NCBI GenBank assembly: GCA_016928775.1 | Contig: JAFGKD010000070.1 | Span: forward strand, 1-54,632 | Source: Candidatus Zhuqueibacterota bacterium | GTDB taxonomy: Bacteria > Zhuqueibacterota > Zhuqueibacteria > Residuimicrobiales > Krinioviventaceae | Reading direction: 5' to 3' | Length of the DNA: 54,632 nt | Shown: piece by piece, positions 7,828 to 16,815 of the stretch | How positions within the stretch are numbered: the stretch's first letter is position 1 | Layout: every line of letters begins with the position of its first letter | Translations under genes and position numbers: made by a program | Notes under the pieces: model-generated | Told to the model about the DNA's origin: nothing | Database searches by the model: none | The model's input: only the letters and a program-made list of their open reading frames with translations

Positions 7828-9381
7828 ATGAAAACAAAATTATTGCCGATACTTTTCAGCTTTTATTTCACGCAAACACTTTGTGCTTTGCTATCGTGCT
7901 CCAATCCCTATAATATCAGCAATTACGAGATCAAAGAGACATCACCTCAAATCGAACCGGATTATACAAACCTGGTTATACCGCCGAATATTGCGCCTAT
8001 GAACTTTACGATTCTTGAAAAAGGCGAAAAGTTTTTGGTGAAAATTTATGTGGATTCAAACGACGTCCTTCGTTTGCCCAGCAGAACCCCCCGGATAAAA
8101 ATCCCGCCCGCGCCCTGGTTAAAAATTCTGAATCACAACAAAGGCAAAACAATATATTTTGAAATTTTTGCATATGATGGAAAATGGACAAAGTATAAAC
8201 GCTTTGGCAACAAAATAGCACCAGAGCCAATAGATCGTTATCTGGTGTACCGTTTTCTGCGACCAAACTATACCGTGCAAAAAGAAATGCAGATCCGCCA
8301 GCGGGATTTGCAGAGTGATAAAGAATCCCTCGTGATGACGACCAAAACAATTGCCGGCTGCATTAATTGCCATACATTTCATCAGAATGATCCTGATAAA
8401 ATGCTGTTTCACATCCGCTGGGGAGCGGCGGCCGGAACAATAATAGCAAAAAAAAAGCATATAGCCAAAATTGATACAAGAACTGACTTTAATCAATCAC
8501 CGGGCGCCTATCCATCCTGGCATCCGAATGGCATAGCTGTGGCGTTCTCTGTGAACAAAGTGCAGCAATTCTTTCATGCTGCTGGCAATAGCCGAGATGT
8601 CATTGACTTGACGTCCGATATCATTATGTATCAAACCGAGTCCCACACGGTTGTGGTCGAACCTCAATTGACCAGTCGCTCCTACATGGAAACATTTCCA
8701 GACTGGTCTCCCGATGGACGATCTTTATATTTCTGTCGTGCTCCGCAGCTCGAAGCGGATTTTGACCTGGACCAGGACTATCGCACGATCAAGTATGATT
8801 TGATGCGCCTGCCGTACAATCCTGATACAGAAGAATGGGGTCGGTTGGAGACGCTGGTATTTGCCTCGGAGACAGGATTGAGCTGCTCACAACCCCGGGT
8901 GTCGCCGGATGGAAAATTTCTGCTGTTTTGTATGGCGGAATACGGCAATTTCCCCATCTTTCATTCGAGTGCTGATTTGTACATTATGTCGTTGGAAAAC
9001 AACCAGATTCATCGGCTTGGTGCGAACAGTGATGCCCCGGAGGGTTTTCATAGCTGGTCCAGCAACAGTCGATGGATCGTCTTTACCAGCAAGCGCGACA
9101 ACACGATCTTTACTCGGTTATATTTCAGCTATGTGGATCAGCAGGGCGTGGCCCACAAAGCTTTTATTTTGCCGCTGCAAGAGCCGGAAAATTATCGGAC
9201 AAATTTTAATGCGTATTCCGTTCCCGAGTTGATAAAAAATCCGATTCCATATCGCCCACAGCAATTTATTGATGTTGCCCTCGATGTCGAACATGCGCAG
9301 CGAGCACAATTAGCGCCCGGCACTGTGCTGTCCCCCCAACCCGAAATTGCCGACTCCCCATCCGCTACAGATTTTCCCTGA
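7828..9381 (+). CDS. TolB-like (PD40) propeller lipoprotein with one CxxCH motif, copy 1
   Basis: 517 residues. The hydrophobic start ending LLSC (Cys24) is a lipoprotein signal. An N-terminal beta domain with the phrase IEPDYTNLVIPPNIAPMNF is followed by G-C-I-N-C-H (Cys178, Cys181, His182), a single c-type haem attachment motif. The second half holds PD40/WD40-like propeller blades (YPSWHPNGIAVAFS, FPDWSPDGRSLYF, QPRVSPDGKFLLF, SWSSNSRWIVFTS). The protein at 29142-30707 has the same order, with its CxxCH at almost the same residue number. Haem attachment would require export and a c-type maturation system that is not in this window. It should sit in the periplasm or on the outer membrane. 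It lies 36 bases after the DUF6057 gene and is probably co-transcribed. The function is unknown. Confidence 0.75.
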   Translation: MKTKLLPILFSFYFTQTLCALLSCSNPYNISNYEIKETSPQIEPDYTNLVIPPNIAPMNFTILEKGEKFLVKIYVDSNDVLRLPSRTPRIKIPPAPWLKILNHNKGKTIYFEIFAYDGKWTKYKRFGNKIAPEPIDRYLVYRFLRPNYTVQKEMQIRQRDLQSDKESLVMTTKTIAGCINCHTFHQNDPDKMLFHIRWGAAAGTIIAKKKHIAKIDTRTDFNQSPGAYPSWHPNGIAVAFSVNKVQQFFHAAGNSRDVIDLTSDIIMYQTESHTVVVEPQLTSRSYMETFPDWSPDGRSLYFCRAPQLEADFDLDQDYRTIKYDLMRLPYNPDTEEWGRLETLVFASETGLSCSQPRVSPDGKFLLFCMAEYGNFPIFHSSADLYIMSLENNQIHRLGANSDAPEGFHSWSSNSRWIVFTSKRDNTIFTRLYFSYVDQQGVAHKAFILPLQEPENYRTNFNAYSVPELIKNPIPYRPQQFIDVALDVEHAQRAQLAPGTVLSPQPEIADSPSATDFP

Positions 9382-9504
9382 TTTTTTTTATGAATCACTC
9401 GGAATTTGTCCGTATATTATCGCCATAAGGAGATCGGAAAATCATACTGAAATTTTCCCGTGATTCTGTTGTTTGAATGAAGGTTAAAATATTTTTTGGA
9501 AACT

Positions 9505-11616
9505 ATGAATAGTGATATAAAATCGTTGCTCCAGCGCTCGCGCTTTTCTGACCTCTATTGGATTTTTCCTTTGATGCTGCTGATACTCACTTCACCGGCG
9601 CATGCATACATAGGTCCAGGAGCCGGCTTTGCCCTGCTATCTTCGCTGTTCACGCTTTTCCTCTCCTTTTTAATTGCTTTTTTTTCACTGCTCTTTTTGC
9701 CGTTGCGACTGCTGTTTTCTTTTTTACAAAGCGGGAAGGGATATGCCAGCGCCAAAGTCAAACGGATCGTCATTCTTGGTTTTGACGGTTTGGACCCGGA
9801 CCTGTGTGAAGATTTTATGCAGCAAGGTCTGCTGCCCCATTTTGCCAAGTTGAAGCAAACCGGCTCCTTTAAAAGACTGCGCACAACGTGCCCTCCCCTG
9901 TCGCCAGTTGCCTGGTCAAGTTTTGCCACCGGAGTGAATCCAGCCAAGCACCGGATTTTTGATTTTTTGCATCGCAATCCCAATACATATTTACCAGAGC
10001 TTTCATCCGTTAAAACGAGCAAACCCAATAAATACCTCAGGATGGGCACTGTTCAAATTCCTCTGGGCCGATCCAGGGTCAAAATTTTGCAAAAAAGCCG
10101 GCCTTTTTGGAAAATTTTAGGGCAGCATGGCATTTTCAGTCAGATTATTCGTGTACCCATTACCTTCCCGCCGGAAAAATTTAACGGTCATTTGCTCTCC
10201 GCCATGTGTACACCGGATCTGCTAGGCACGCAAGGATCGTTCACATTTTACAGCTCGGATAAAAATCATATTGAGACTTTTACAAGCGGCGCTGGATTAT
10301 TGTTAGAAAAAAATCAGACGGATTATAAAGGTTTTTTTATTGGTCCGGAAAATAGTTTCTTAAAAGGGTGGCCCTCAATCACGCTTGGCTTTGACCTTTT
10401 CGTTGAAAAAGACGGAGCTGTCATCGAAACAAATCACAGAAAATACAGAATTAAAAAAGGCCGCCTCACGCCATGGATTCCACTGACGTTCAGAACCGGT
10501 TTTGGCTTGAAAATTCACGGCATCTGCCAGATGCTCCTCAAGACAACCGAGCCCGCCATTCAGTTGTATGTCTCACCCATCCACATCCATCCCGAACGGC
10601 CAGCCATGCCAATTTCCTATCCCTGTTATTATGCTGTCTATCTGGCTAAATTGTACGGTTCCTATGCCACACTGGGATTGGCTGAAGACACATGGGCGCT
10701 GAATGAGGGTATTCTGGGCGAGGACGATTTTCTGGATCAGGTCTATCAGTATCAAAAAGAACGTGAACAGCAGCTTTTCCATATTCTCAAAAAGAATCGA
10801 CGCGGATTAGCCGCGTGTGTTTTTGACGCTGCCGACCGCATCCAGCATGCATTTTTCCGTTACATCGATGAAACGCACCCGGCTTTTAAGAACGGGAATA
10901 GACGGAGTAAAAACGCCATCCGCGATGTTTATCAGGTGATGGATGGTGTTTTGGGACGAGTTTTAAAAGTTGTTCGTCAGGATACACTTTTACTTGTTTT
11001 ATCGGACCATGGTTTTAAATCATTCCGGCGTGGCATCAATGTGAACAGCTGGTTACATCAAAACGGTTATCTTTTTCTCAAGGAGAACAAAAACAAGAAC
11101 AGTTATTTACAAAACGTAGACTGGTGCAAAACAACAGCCTATGCGATCGGCCTGGCGGGCATTTATATCAACCGTAAGGGACGTGAAAAGCAGGGCATTG
11201 TGGAAACAGAAAACGTTGAGCCCTTAAAAAAGAAACTTGTCAAGGACCTGGTTGGCCTGACTGATCCAGAGACAAACGAGAGTGCCATTCGAGCAGTTTA
11301 TAATTTTGAACAGATCAATCAAGGGCCATATGCTTCCGAAGCTCCAGATTTAATCGTCGGTTACAATCCGGGATACAGAATTTCCTGGGACGGTGCCATC
11401 GGTATAACAACAGAAACAGTTTTTGAAGACAATGTCAAATCCTGGAGTGGCGATCATGGCATTGACCCGGAGCAGGTGCCGGGCGTTTTGTTCAGCAATT
11501 ATAAAATTCAAGAACACTCTCCTCATATTATGGACATCGCACCGACCATCCTCTCCCTTTTTGGCATCAAGAAACCGGAGTACATGGACGGACGCGAATT
11601 GCACATGTTTAATTAA
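9505..11616 (+). CDS. Membrane-anchored phosphodiesterase, alkaline phosphatase superfamily
   Basis: 703 residues from the ATG at 9505; an in-frame TTG lies three codons earlier. An N-terminal hydrophobic region of about 80 residues, including AYIGPGAGFALLSS and a long membrane segment, anchors it. The catalytic domain shows GFDGLDPDL (first metal Asp, about 93), PPLSPVAWSSFATG (about 130-143, with Ser at the nucleophile position of the type I phosphodiesterase / nucleotide pyrophosphatase family), DAADRIQHAFF (metal Asp and His), LSDHGF (about 501) and SGDHGID (about 650). All expected metal ligands are present. A beta-rich insert occupies the middle. It is a tandem paralogue of the next gene. 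Hydrolysis or transfer of a phosphodiester outside the cytoplasm is likely; the substrate is not known. Confidence 0.8.
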   Translation: MNSDIKSLLQRSRFSDLYWIFPLMLLILTSPAHAYIGPGAGFALLSSLFTLFLSFLIAFFSLLFLPLRLLFSFLQSGKGYASAKVKRIVILGFDGLDPDLCEDFMQQGLLPHFAKLKQTGSFKRLRTTCPPLSPVAWSSFATGVNPAKHRIFDFLHRNPNTYLPELSSVKTSKPNKYLRMGTVQIPLGRSRVKILQKSRPFWKILGQHGIFSQIIRVPITFPPEKFNGHLLSAMCTPDLLGTQGSFTFYSSDKNHIETFTSGAGLLLEKNQTDYKGFFIGPENSFLKGWPSITLGFDLFVEKDGAVIETNHRKYRIKKGRLTPWIPLTFRTGFGLKIHGICQMLLKTTEPAIQLYVSPIHIHPERPAMPISYPCYYAVYLAKLYGSYATLGLAEDTWALNEGILGEDDFLDQVYQYQKEREQQLFHILKKNRRGLAACVFDAADRIQHAFFRYIDETHPAFKNGNRRSKNAIRDVYQVMDGVLGRVLKVVRQDTLLLVLSDHGFKSFRRGINVNSWLHQNGYLFLKENKNKNSYLQNVDWCKTTAYAIGLAGIYINRKGREKQGIVETENVEPLKKKLVKDLVGLTDPETNESAIRAVYNFEQINQGPYASEAPDLIVGYNPGYRISWDGAIGITTETVFEDNVKSWSGDHGIDPEQVPGVLFSNYKIQEHSPHIMDIAPTILSLFGIKKPEYMDGRELHMFN

Positions 11617-11628
11617 GTCATAAATAAT

Positions 11629-13605
11629 ATGAACAGAAGAACATTCCTAAAAAACATCAGCAAAAGCGGTCTGGCAATTTCTCTACTCGCTGGCGAGAAG
11701 GTATTTCCAGCACCCAATATCAAGAATTCAAAGGTATCGGACAAAGTATTTGTCCTTGGGATTGACGGCATGGATCCCAATTTACTCAGACAGTTTGTCG
11801 CCCGCGGTGAAATGCCTGCATTTCAAAAGTTCATGCAAAACCATACCTTTCTCCCGCTGCAAACGACAATGCCGCCTCAAAGTCCGGTGGCGTGGTCCAG
11901 TTTTATCACAGGCTGTAATCCCGGTGTTCATGGTATCTACGATTTCATCCACCGTGATCCTCGCACATTTGAACCGTACTTGTCCACGACCAGGACACAT
12001 TCCCCGGAAAAATCGATTCATATCGGCACCTGGAGCTTTCCACTCAGCAAGGGACGCGTGGAACTTTTGCGAGCCGGAACCGCATTTTGGAAACCTCTTG
12101 AAGAAAAAGGCATACCGGTTACACTTTATAAACTGCCCGCGAATTTTCCGGTTGAATCAGGAGCCGCACGGGCGATCAGCGGTATGAGCACACCGGACGT
12201 GCTGGGATCTTATGGCACGTTCACCTTCTTCACCGACCTTGATATTCCCGGTGCGGACAATTTTACTGGCGGACGGGTTGTGAAAATTGAGATAAACGAT
12301 CACATTATCCGCTCACAACTTGAGGGCCCGCCCAACTCGCTGCGCCGGGATAACAGGCCAATCGAAATTCCCTTGACAATTTTTCGCGATCCATCGCAAG
12401 CCATTGTCAAAATAAATATTCAGAATCACGAGATTTTGCTCAACCAGGGTGAATGGTCCGAATGGATACCTTTGACTTTTGAGTTTCTGCCCTATTTTGC
12501 CGGTGTTCACGGTATGGTTCGGATTTATGTACAACAGGTGCATCCGCATGTGCGCTTGTATATGTCGCCCATTAATATCGATCCAGCGGATACGCAAGTG
12601 CCGATCTCTCATCCGGCTAACTATTCGCGCGAGTTATCGGAAGCTATAGGACGTTTTTATACGCAGGGCTTTCCCGAGGATACCAAAGCCTTGTCCAACA
12701 ATATCTTTTCAAGCGAGGAATTTTTGCAGCAGTCAAAATACGTATTGCAGGAACGGCTCGAGGCATTTGATTATGAGATCAATCGGTTTTCCGAAGGTCT
12801 GTTTTTCTTTTACTTTTCCAGTCTCGACCAAAATTCACACATGCTGCTGCGAACTATGGACCCGAATCATCCGCTTTATGAACCCAAAGCCAGTCCGGAA
12901 GTCAAAAATGCGGTCTATTATTTTTATAAAAAGATGGATGCCGTCCTGCAGCAAACCCTGGCTAAAATGGATAACGGCAGCTCACTTTTTATCCTGTCGG
13001 ATCATGGATTTGCCCCATTTACGCGCGAATTCCACCTCAGCACCTGGTTGATGGAAAACGGTTACACTGCTGTCACGAACGCTGCTAAAATGCATGAAAG
13101 CACCTTTTACGATTACGTTGATTGGTCGAAAACAAAAGCATTCGCAATGGGGTTAAACAGCATTTATCTAAATCTCGCCGGCCGGGAGAAATTTGGTTCT
13201 CTCAGTGCAGACGAGGCTGGACATGTGATGGCGGACCTGATAACAAAATTAAACAAAGTTCGAGATCCCAACACCGGCCGCACGGTTTTTGTCAATGCCT
13301 ATGACACGCATCAGCTCTACAAGGGACCACAACTGGTCAATGCGCCGGATATTGTTTTGGGATATCAAAAAGACTATCGCATTTCGGATGAAGCAGCATT
13401 GGGTGGATTTCCAAAAGCTATATTTGGAGATCGCACGAACAAATGGTCAGCGGATCATTGTATGGATCCGAGTATTGTGCCCGGTGTACTCCTGACCAAC
13501 AGAGAAACGGTCAGAAACGTCCCGGCTATCTGGGACGTGGCGCCGACTATCATCAAGGCGTTTGGACTTGAACCCACCGGCATGGATGGCACATCTCTCA
13601 TTTAA
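11629..13605 (+). CDS. Tat-type exported phosphodiesterase, alkaline phosphatase superfamily
   Basis: 658 residues. It begins MNRRTFLKN, a twin-arginine signal, followed by a short hydrophobic stretch. The catalytic motifs are GIDGMDPNLL (about 44), PPQSPVAWSSFITG (about 82, Ser nucleophile), SSLDQNSHMLL (metal Asp and His), LSDHGF (about 457) and SADHCMD (about 608). The last motif has Cys where the neighbour and the family have Gly; the metal His is kept. It is closely similar in layout to the 9505-11616 protein, so this is a tandem duplication in which one copy is membrane-anchored and the other Tat-exported. The gap between the two genes is 12 bases, and a small RHH-like gene follows after 18 bases. 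Confidence 0.8.
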   Translation: MNRRTFLKNISKSGLAISLLAGEKVFPAPNIKNSKVSDKVFVLGIDGMDPNLLRQFVARGEMPAFQKFMQNHTFLPLQTTMPPQSPVAWSSFITGCNPGVHGIYDFIHRDPRTFEPYLSTTRTHSPEKSIHIGTWSFPLSKGRVELLRAGTAFWKPLEEKGIPVTLYKLPANFPVESGAARAISGMSTPDVLGSYGTFTFFTDLDIPGADNFTGGRVVKIEINDHIIRSQLEGPPNSLRRDNRPIEIPLTIFRDPSQAIVKINIQNHEILLNQGEWSEWIPLTFEFLPYFAGVHGMVRIYVQQVHPHVRLYMSPINIDPADTQVPISHPANYSRELSEAIGRFYTQGFPEDTKALSNNIFSSEEFLQQSKYVLQERLEAFDYEINRFSEGLFFFYFSSLDQNSHMLLRTMDPNHPLYEPKASPEVKNAVYYFYKKMDAVLQQTLAKMDNGSSLFILSDHGFAPFTREFHLSTWLMENGYTAVTNAAKMHESTFYDYVDWSKTKAFAMGLNSIYLNLAGREKFGSLSADEAGHVMADLITKLNKVRDPNTGRTVFVNAYDTHQLYKGPQLVNAPDIVLGYQKDYRISDEAALGGFPKAIFGDRTNKWSADHCMDPSIVPGVLLTNRETVRNVPAIWDVAPTIIKAFGLEPTGMDGTSLI

Positions 13606-13623
13606 GTATAAAAGGAAATAATC

Positions 13624-13818
13624 GTGCGAATGAAAAAAGTAAAACTTCACCCGGAACTCTATAAAAAAGCGATAGCCTATGCCGAACAAGCTGGATATCC
13701 GTCGCTTGACGACTTTATTGCTCACTTGGTGGAAAAAGAATGTGCCAGAATTGAAGAACACAATGCCTCAGCAGAACAAGTGGAGAAAAAACTGCGTGGT
13801 TTGGGATATCTGGCATAA
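13624..13818 (+). CDS. Small ribbon-helix-helix-like protein with LGYLA tail
   Basis: 64 residues from a GTG at 13624, with an in-frame ATG two codons later. AAAGGA lies about 10 bases upstream. The chain reads as a short strand (KKVKLHPELY), a helix (KKAIAYAEQAGY), a second helix (SLDDFIAHLVEKECARI), a polar linker and the C-terminus LRGLGYLA. The strand-helix-helix pattern resembles the MetJ/Arc (CopG-like) fold of small DNA-binding proteins, but there is no toxin gene next to it. It lies between the phosphodiesterases and a membrane protein in the same run. The LGY tail is similar to the end of the sulfatase-like protein (LGYIK at 5806). The role could be regulatory or as a small adaptor. 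Confidence 0.65.
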   Translation: MRMKKVKLHPELYKKAIAYAEQAGYPSLDDFIAHLVEKECARIEEHNASAEQVEKKLRGLGYLA

Positions 13819-13833
13819 AGTGGCTTCACGCTA

Positions 13834-14652
13834 ATGATAAACCTGTTCAATAGCATAATAAATAATCTTTTTTGCGTGCTCTTTTTTCCACTCCACTATG
13901 TGAGTGCGTTCTGGGGATTATTCATCTTTTCCGCCTTGGCCGGACTGTTCATGTTGTATATTTTCAAAAAAGTATCCAATCAGGGTGGCATCCGCGCGAC
14001 AAAAAATCACATCAAGGCGCATCTCCTGGCGATCCGGCTTTATAAGCACGATGCACTGCTCTCTATGCTTGCGATAGGCCAAATCTTTGTAGAAAATAGT
14101 CGGTATCTTTTATACGCGCTCAAACCGATGCTGGTGATGATTATTCCGGTTATGATTATCATCATTCAACTGGGAACACGTTATGGTTACAATCCAGCGC
14201 AAGTTGATCAAGCCATTCTCATCAGTATTCATGTCAAAAATGACGTGGATTTAAAAAGAGTGACAATAGTGCCCTCCTCCGGGATACGGATCGATGTGCC
14301 GCCGCTTTATATTGTTTCAACCCATGAAATTTTTTGGAGGATTTGCCCGCTCGCACCCGGCACATCAACGGTGACATTTCACTACAATGAACAAAGTGAG
14401 AGCAAAAAAATAGTTGCTGGTCATAACAAGGACTTTGTGTCAGCCAAACGCGTCCGCTCTTCATTCGCTGCTTTTTTCTATCCGGCCGAGAAACGATTGC
14501 CGTCGGATTCTTTTCTCAATGAAATTACCGTTGGTTATCCCGAAAACCGAATTCAATTAGCGGGATTCAGCATGCATTGGCTTTTATTTTTTCTGCTCGT
14601 ATCGGTGGGGATCGGATTCCTGACAAAAGGGATTTTCAGGGTTCAGATATAA
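13834..14652 (+). CDS. Membrane protein with Oxa1/EMC3-like layout
   Basis: 272 residues. A first membrane helix (FWGLFIFSALAGLFMLYIF) is followed by a basic, helical cytoplasmic stretch with SNQGGIRATKNHIKAHLL and IRLYKHDALLS. A second membrane segment (LKPMLVMIIPVMIIIIQLG), an extracytoplasmic beta-rich domain of about 90 residues and a final helix near the C-terminus come next. A TM followed by a basic helical hairpin and another TM is the core layout of the Oxa1/YidC/EMC3/TMCO1 superfamily of insertases, and the 'K-x-x-I-(K/R)-A-x-(L/M)-(L/Y)-x-(I/L)-(R/K)-L-(Y/F)-K' spacing is reminiscent of it. I infer this from pattern only. It is the last gene of the plus-strand envelope cluster, 15 bases after the small gene. 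Confidence 0.65.
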   Translation: MINLFNSIINNLFCVLFFPLHYVSAFWGLFIFSALAGLFMLYIFKKVSNQGGIRATKNHIKAHLLAIRLYKHDALLSMLAIGQIFVENSRYLLYALKPMLVMIIPVMIIIIQLGTRYGYNPAQVDQAILISIHVKNDVDLKRVTIVPSSGIRIDVPPLYIVSTHEIFWRICPLAPGTSTVTFHYNEQSESKKIVAGHNKDFVSAKRVRSSFAAFFYPAEKRLPSDSFLNEITVGYPENRIQLAGFSMHWLLFFLLVSVGIGFLTKGIFRVQI

Positions 14653-14884
14653 TTTTGGTACAATATATCAGGAGCTTGTCCATAGACCTGCTACAATGAT
14701 CTCCTAAACGGCATTATCTTAAATATTATAGAAATATTGCACCTGCCTCGGATGTTAGAATAGACTTGATTAATGGAGTTTTTGACATGAGTAGGAAAAT
14801 TACTGCTAAATGAAGCAGTTTATACCAATCACCTCATTATAGCCAAAAAGAATTATTTGACATAAGACGCGCGCCAATTTAAGA

Positions 14885-16807
14885 ATGAGCTTGTTGAGTA
14901 AAGAAAGTAGAGTGGGCATAAAAATGTTTATGAAATTTAATCATCTGTTTCAAGGTGAAGATAAACTCATACAGAAAATTTTAAATAGTATTGGGGAAGG
15001 TGTTATTGTTGCCAATAAGGATGGCGACTTTTTATTTTTCAATAGTATAGCAGAAAATATTCTCGGTATCGGGATGCGTAAAATTGATCCGGAAAAATGG
15101 GGCGATGTATATGGCTGCTTTTACCCGGATAAAAAAACGCCGTTCCCGTCGGAACAGATCCCCCTGGCCCAAACCCTGAAAACCGGAAAAGCTGCAAATG
15201 AAATTCTTTTTATAAAGAATCCGCATAAATCCGACGGCGTGTTTATCGATATCGTTAGCACTCCTATTCTGGGTGACAATGATGATATGTGGGGTGGAAT
15301 CGTCATATTCAAAGACATCAGTGAGACAATAAAGTCCAATAATCTTCTCAAGCAAAGTGAGGAACGCTTTAAAGAGTTGTTTAAAGGGATACCGATACCC
15401 ACTTTTGTTTGGCAGCACGAGAATGAAGATTTTACCCTCATTGATTACAATGATGCTGCGAGCACGTTGTCGCATGGGAAAATCAAATCTTACGTGGGGA
15501 TGAAATACACGACGATGTACCCGGATTTATCGAGCCCACTCTACCAGGATTTGTGGCATAGCTATAAAGAAAGAACGATTGTCAACCGTGAAATTACGCA
15601 TCGACTCAGGAGCACGAATCAAGAAAAGGAGCTGGACGTTCGGCATGTTTATATTGCGCCAGACCTGGTTGTCGTGCACGCGGAAGATATAACAGAGAGA
15701 AAAAATGCCGAAAAAACCTTGAAAAAACTGTCAAGCGCAGTAGAGCAAACGGCTGATGCCGTTTTGATCACCACAGAAAAAGGGATTATTGAATATGTTA
15801 ATCCTGCTTTTATGAAAATGAGTGGTTACACGCGCGAGGAGGCGATAGGGCAAACACCTCGACTATTAAAATCAGGTAAACATGAGAAATCTTTTTATCA
15901 GGAAATATGGGCTACTCTTTTGGCCGGGGATCCGTATCAAAATGAAATGTTAAACCGGAAAAAGAATGGTGAGTATTTCTGGGTGCAAAATACCATCACC
16001 CCAATGAAAGACGAGAATGGCACGATCACCAACTTTGTTGCGGTGCACAAAGATATCACGGATTTAAAAGCAAGACATGAGCAGGAAATTCGTTTAAAAG
16101 TTGCCAGAGAAATTCAACAACGATTATATAGCTCAACCATTTCGATCCCCGGATTTAATATTGCCGGGAAGAACTTTTCGGCGGAAGAAACGAGTGGCGA
16201 TTATTTTGACGTGTTTTCCACTTCGGATGAAACCTACTGGTTAACCATCGGTGATGTAAGTGGTCACGGCGTCGGATCGGCGCTCATCATGGCGGAAACA
16301 CGTGCCTATTTACGCGTTTTAACCAAGCTGTCCTCCGATCCAGGAACCGTGCTCAGTATGCTCAATAAGGAACTGCATACAGACCTCGATGAGCTTCAGT
16401 ATGTCACATTAATTTTGGTGCGACTTGATGTCACGCGAAACCAGATTGCTTACGCCAGTGCAGGGCATGTTCCTGGCTATATTCTCAATAATAAGGGCGA
16501 GGTGGAGCACGTTCTTGATAGTACGGGTATTCCTCTTGGATTTTTAAAAAACCAGGAGTACGAGAATGGTAAAACAATCAATATTGCTGCAAAGAATATG
16601 TTGGTATTCTTAACCGATGGAATCGTCGAAGCTCAGGATGATGATGATGCCGAATTTGGACACGAGCGAATTTTGAACATCATTAAAAATAGCCATCAAA
16701 TGACGGCGGGCCAAATCATTGAACATCTCTACCAAAAAGTATCTTCTTTTTCCCGGGATATTCATCCTCTGGATGATATGACCGCCCTGATATGCAAAAT
16801 GGAATAG
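14885..16807 (+). CDS. PAS-PAS-PAS-SpoIIE phosphatase (RsbU-like regulator)
   Basis: 640 residues. Three PAS/PAC units span about 25-150, 155-270 and 280-395 (for example [39 protein letters not shown] and [16 protein letters not shown]). The C-terminal third is a PP2C-type SpoIIE domain with [34 protein letters not shown] and [10 protein letters not shown], containing the metal-binding aspartates. Such proteins dephosphorylate anti-sigma-factor antagonists in response to a small-molecule or redox signal. No antagonist or anti-sigma gene is adjacent. There are 230 bases of gene-free DNA upstream, so it is separately transcribed. Starts at 14924 or 14930 are also possible. The PAS ligands cannot be predicted. 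Confidence 0.85.
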   Translation: MSLLSKESRVGIKMFMKFNHLFQGEDKLIQKILNSIGEGVIVANKDGDFLFFNSIAENILGIGMRKIDPEKWGDVYGCFYPDKKTPFPSEQIPLAQTLKTGKAANEILFIKNPHKSDGVFIDIVSTPILGDNDDMWGGIVIFKDISETIKSNNLLKQSEERFKELFKGIPIPTFVWQHENEDFTLIDYNDAASTLSHGKIKSYVGMKYTTMYPDLSSPLYQDLWHSYKERTIVNREITHRLRSTNQEKELDVRHVYIAPDLVVVHAEDITERKNAEKTLKKLSSAVEQTADAVLITTEKGIIEYVNPAFMKMSGYTREEAIGQTPRLLKSGKHEKSFYQEIWATLLAGDPYQNEMLNRKKNGEYFWVQNTITPMKDENGTITNFVAVHKDITDLKARHEQEIRLKVAREIQQRLYSSTISIPGFNIAGKNFSAEETSGDYFDVFSTSDETYWLTIGDVSGHGVGSALIMAETRAYLRVLTKLSSDPGTVLSMLNKELHTDLDELQYVTLILVRLDVTRNQIAYASAGHVPGYILNNKGEVEHVLDSTGIPLGFLKNQEYENGKTINIAAKNMLVFLTDGIVEAQDDDDAEFGHERILNIIKNSHQMTAGQIIEHLYQKVSSFSRDIHPLDDMTALICKME

Positions 16808-16815
16808 AAACTTTT

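Noticed and set aside
14780..14890. Promoter with TTGACA near 14781 or 14858 before the PAS-SpoIIE gene
   Set aside because: The first has a 19-base spacer to a poor -10. The second would put the -10 on top of the chosen start codon, so neither is convincing unless the start is at 14924 or later.
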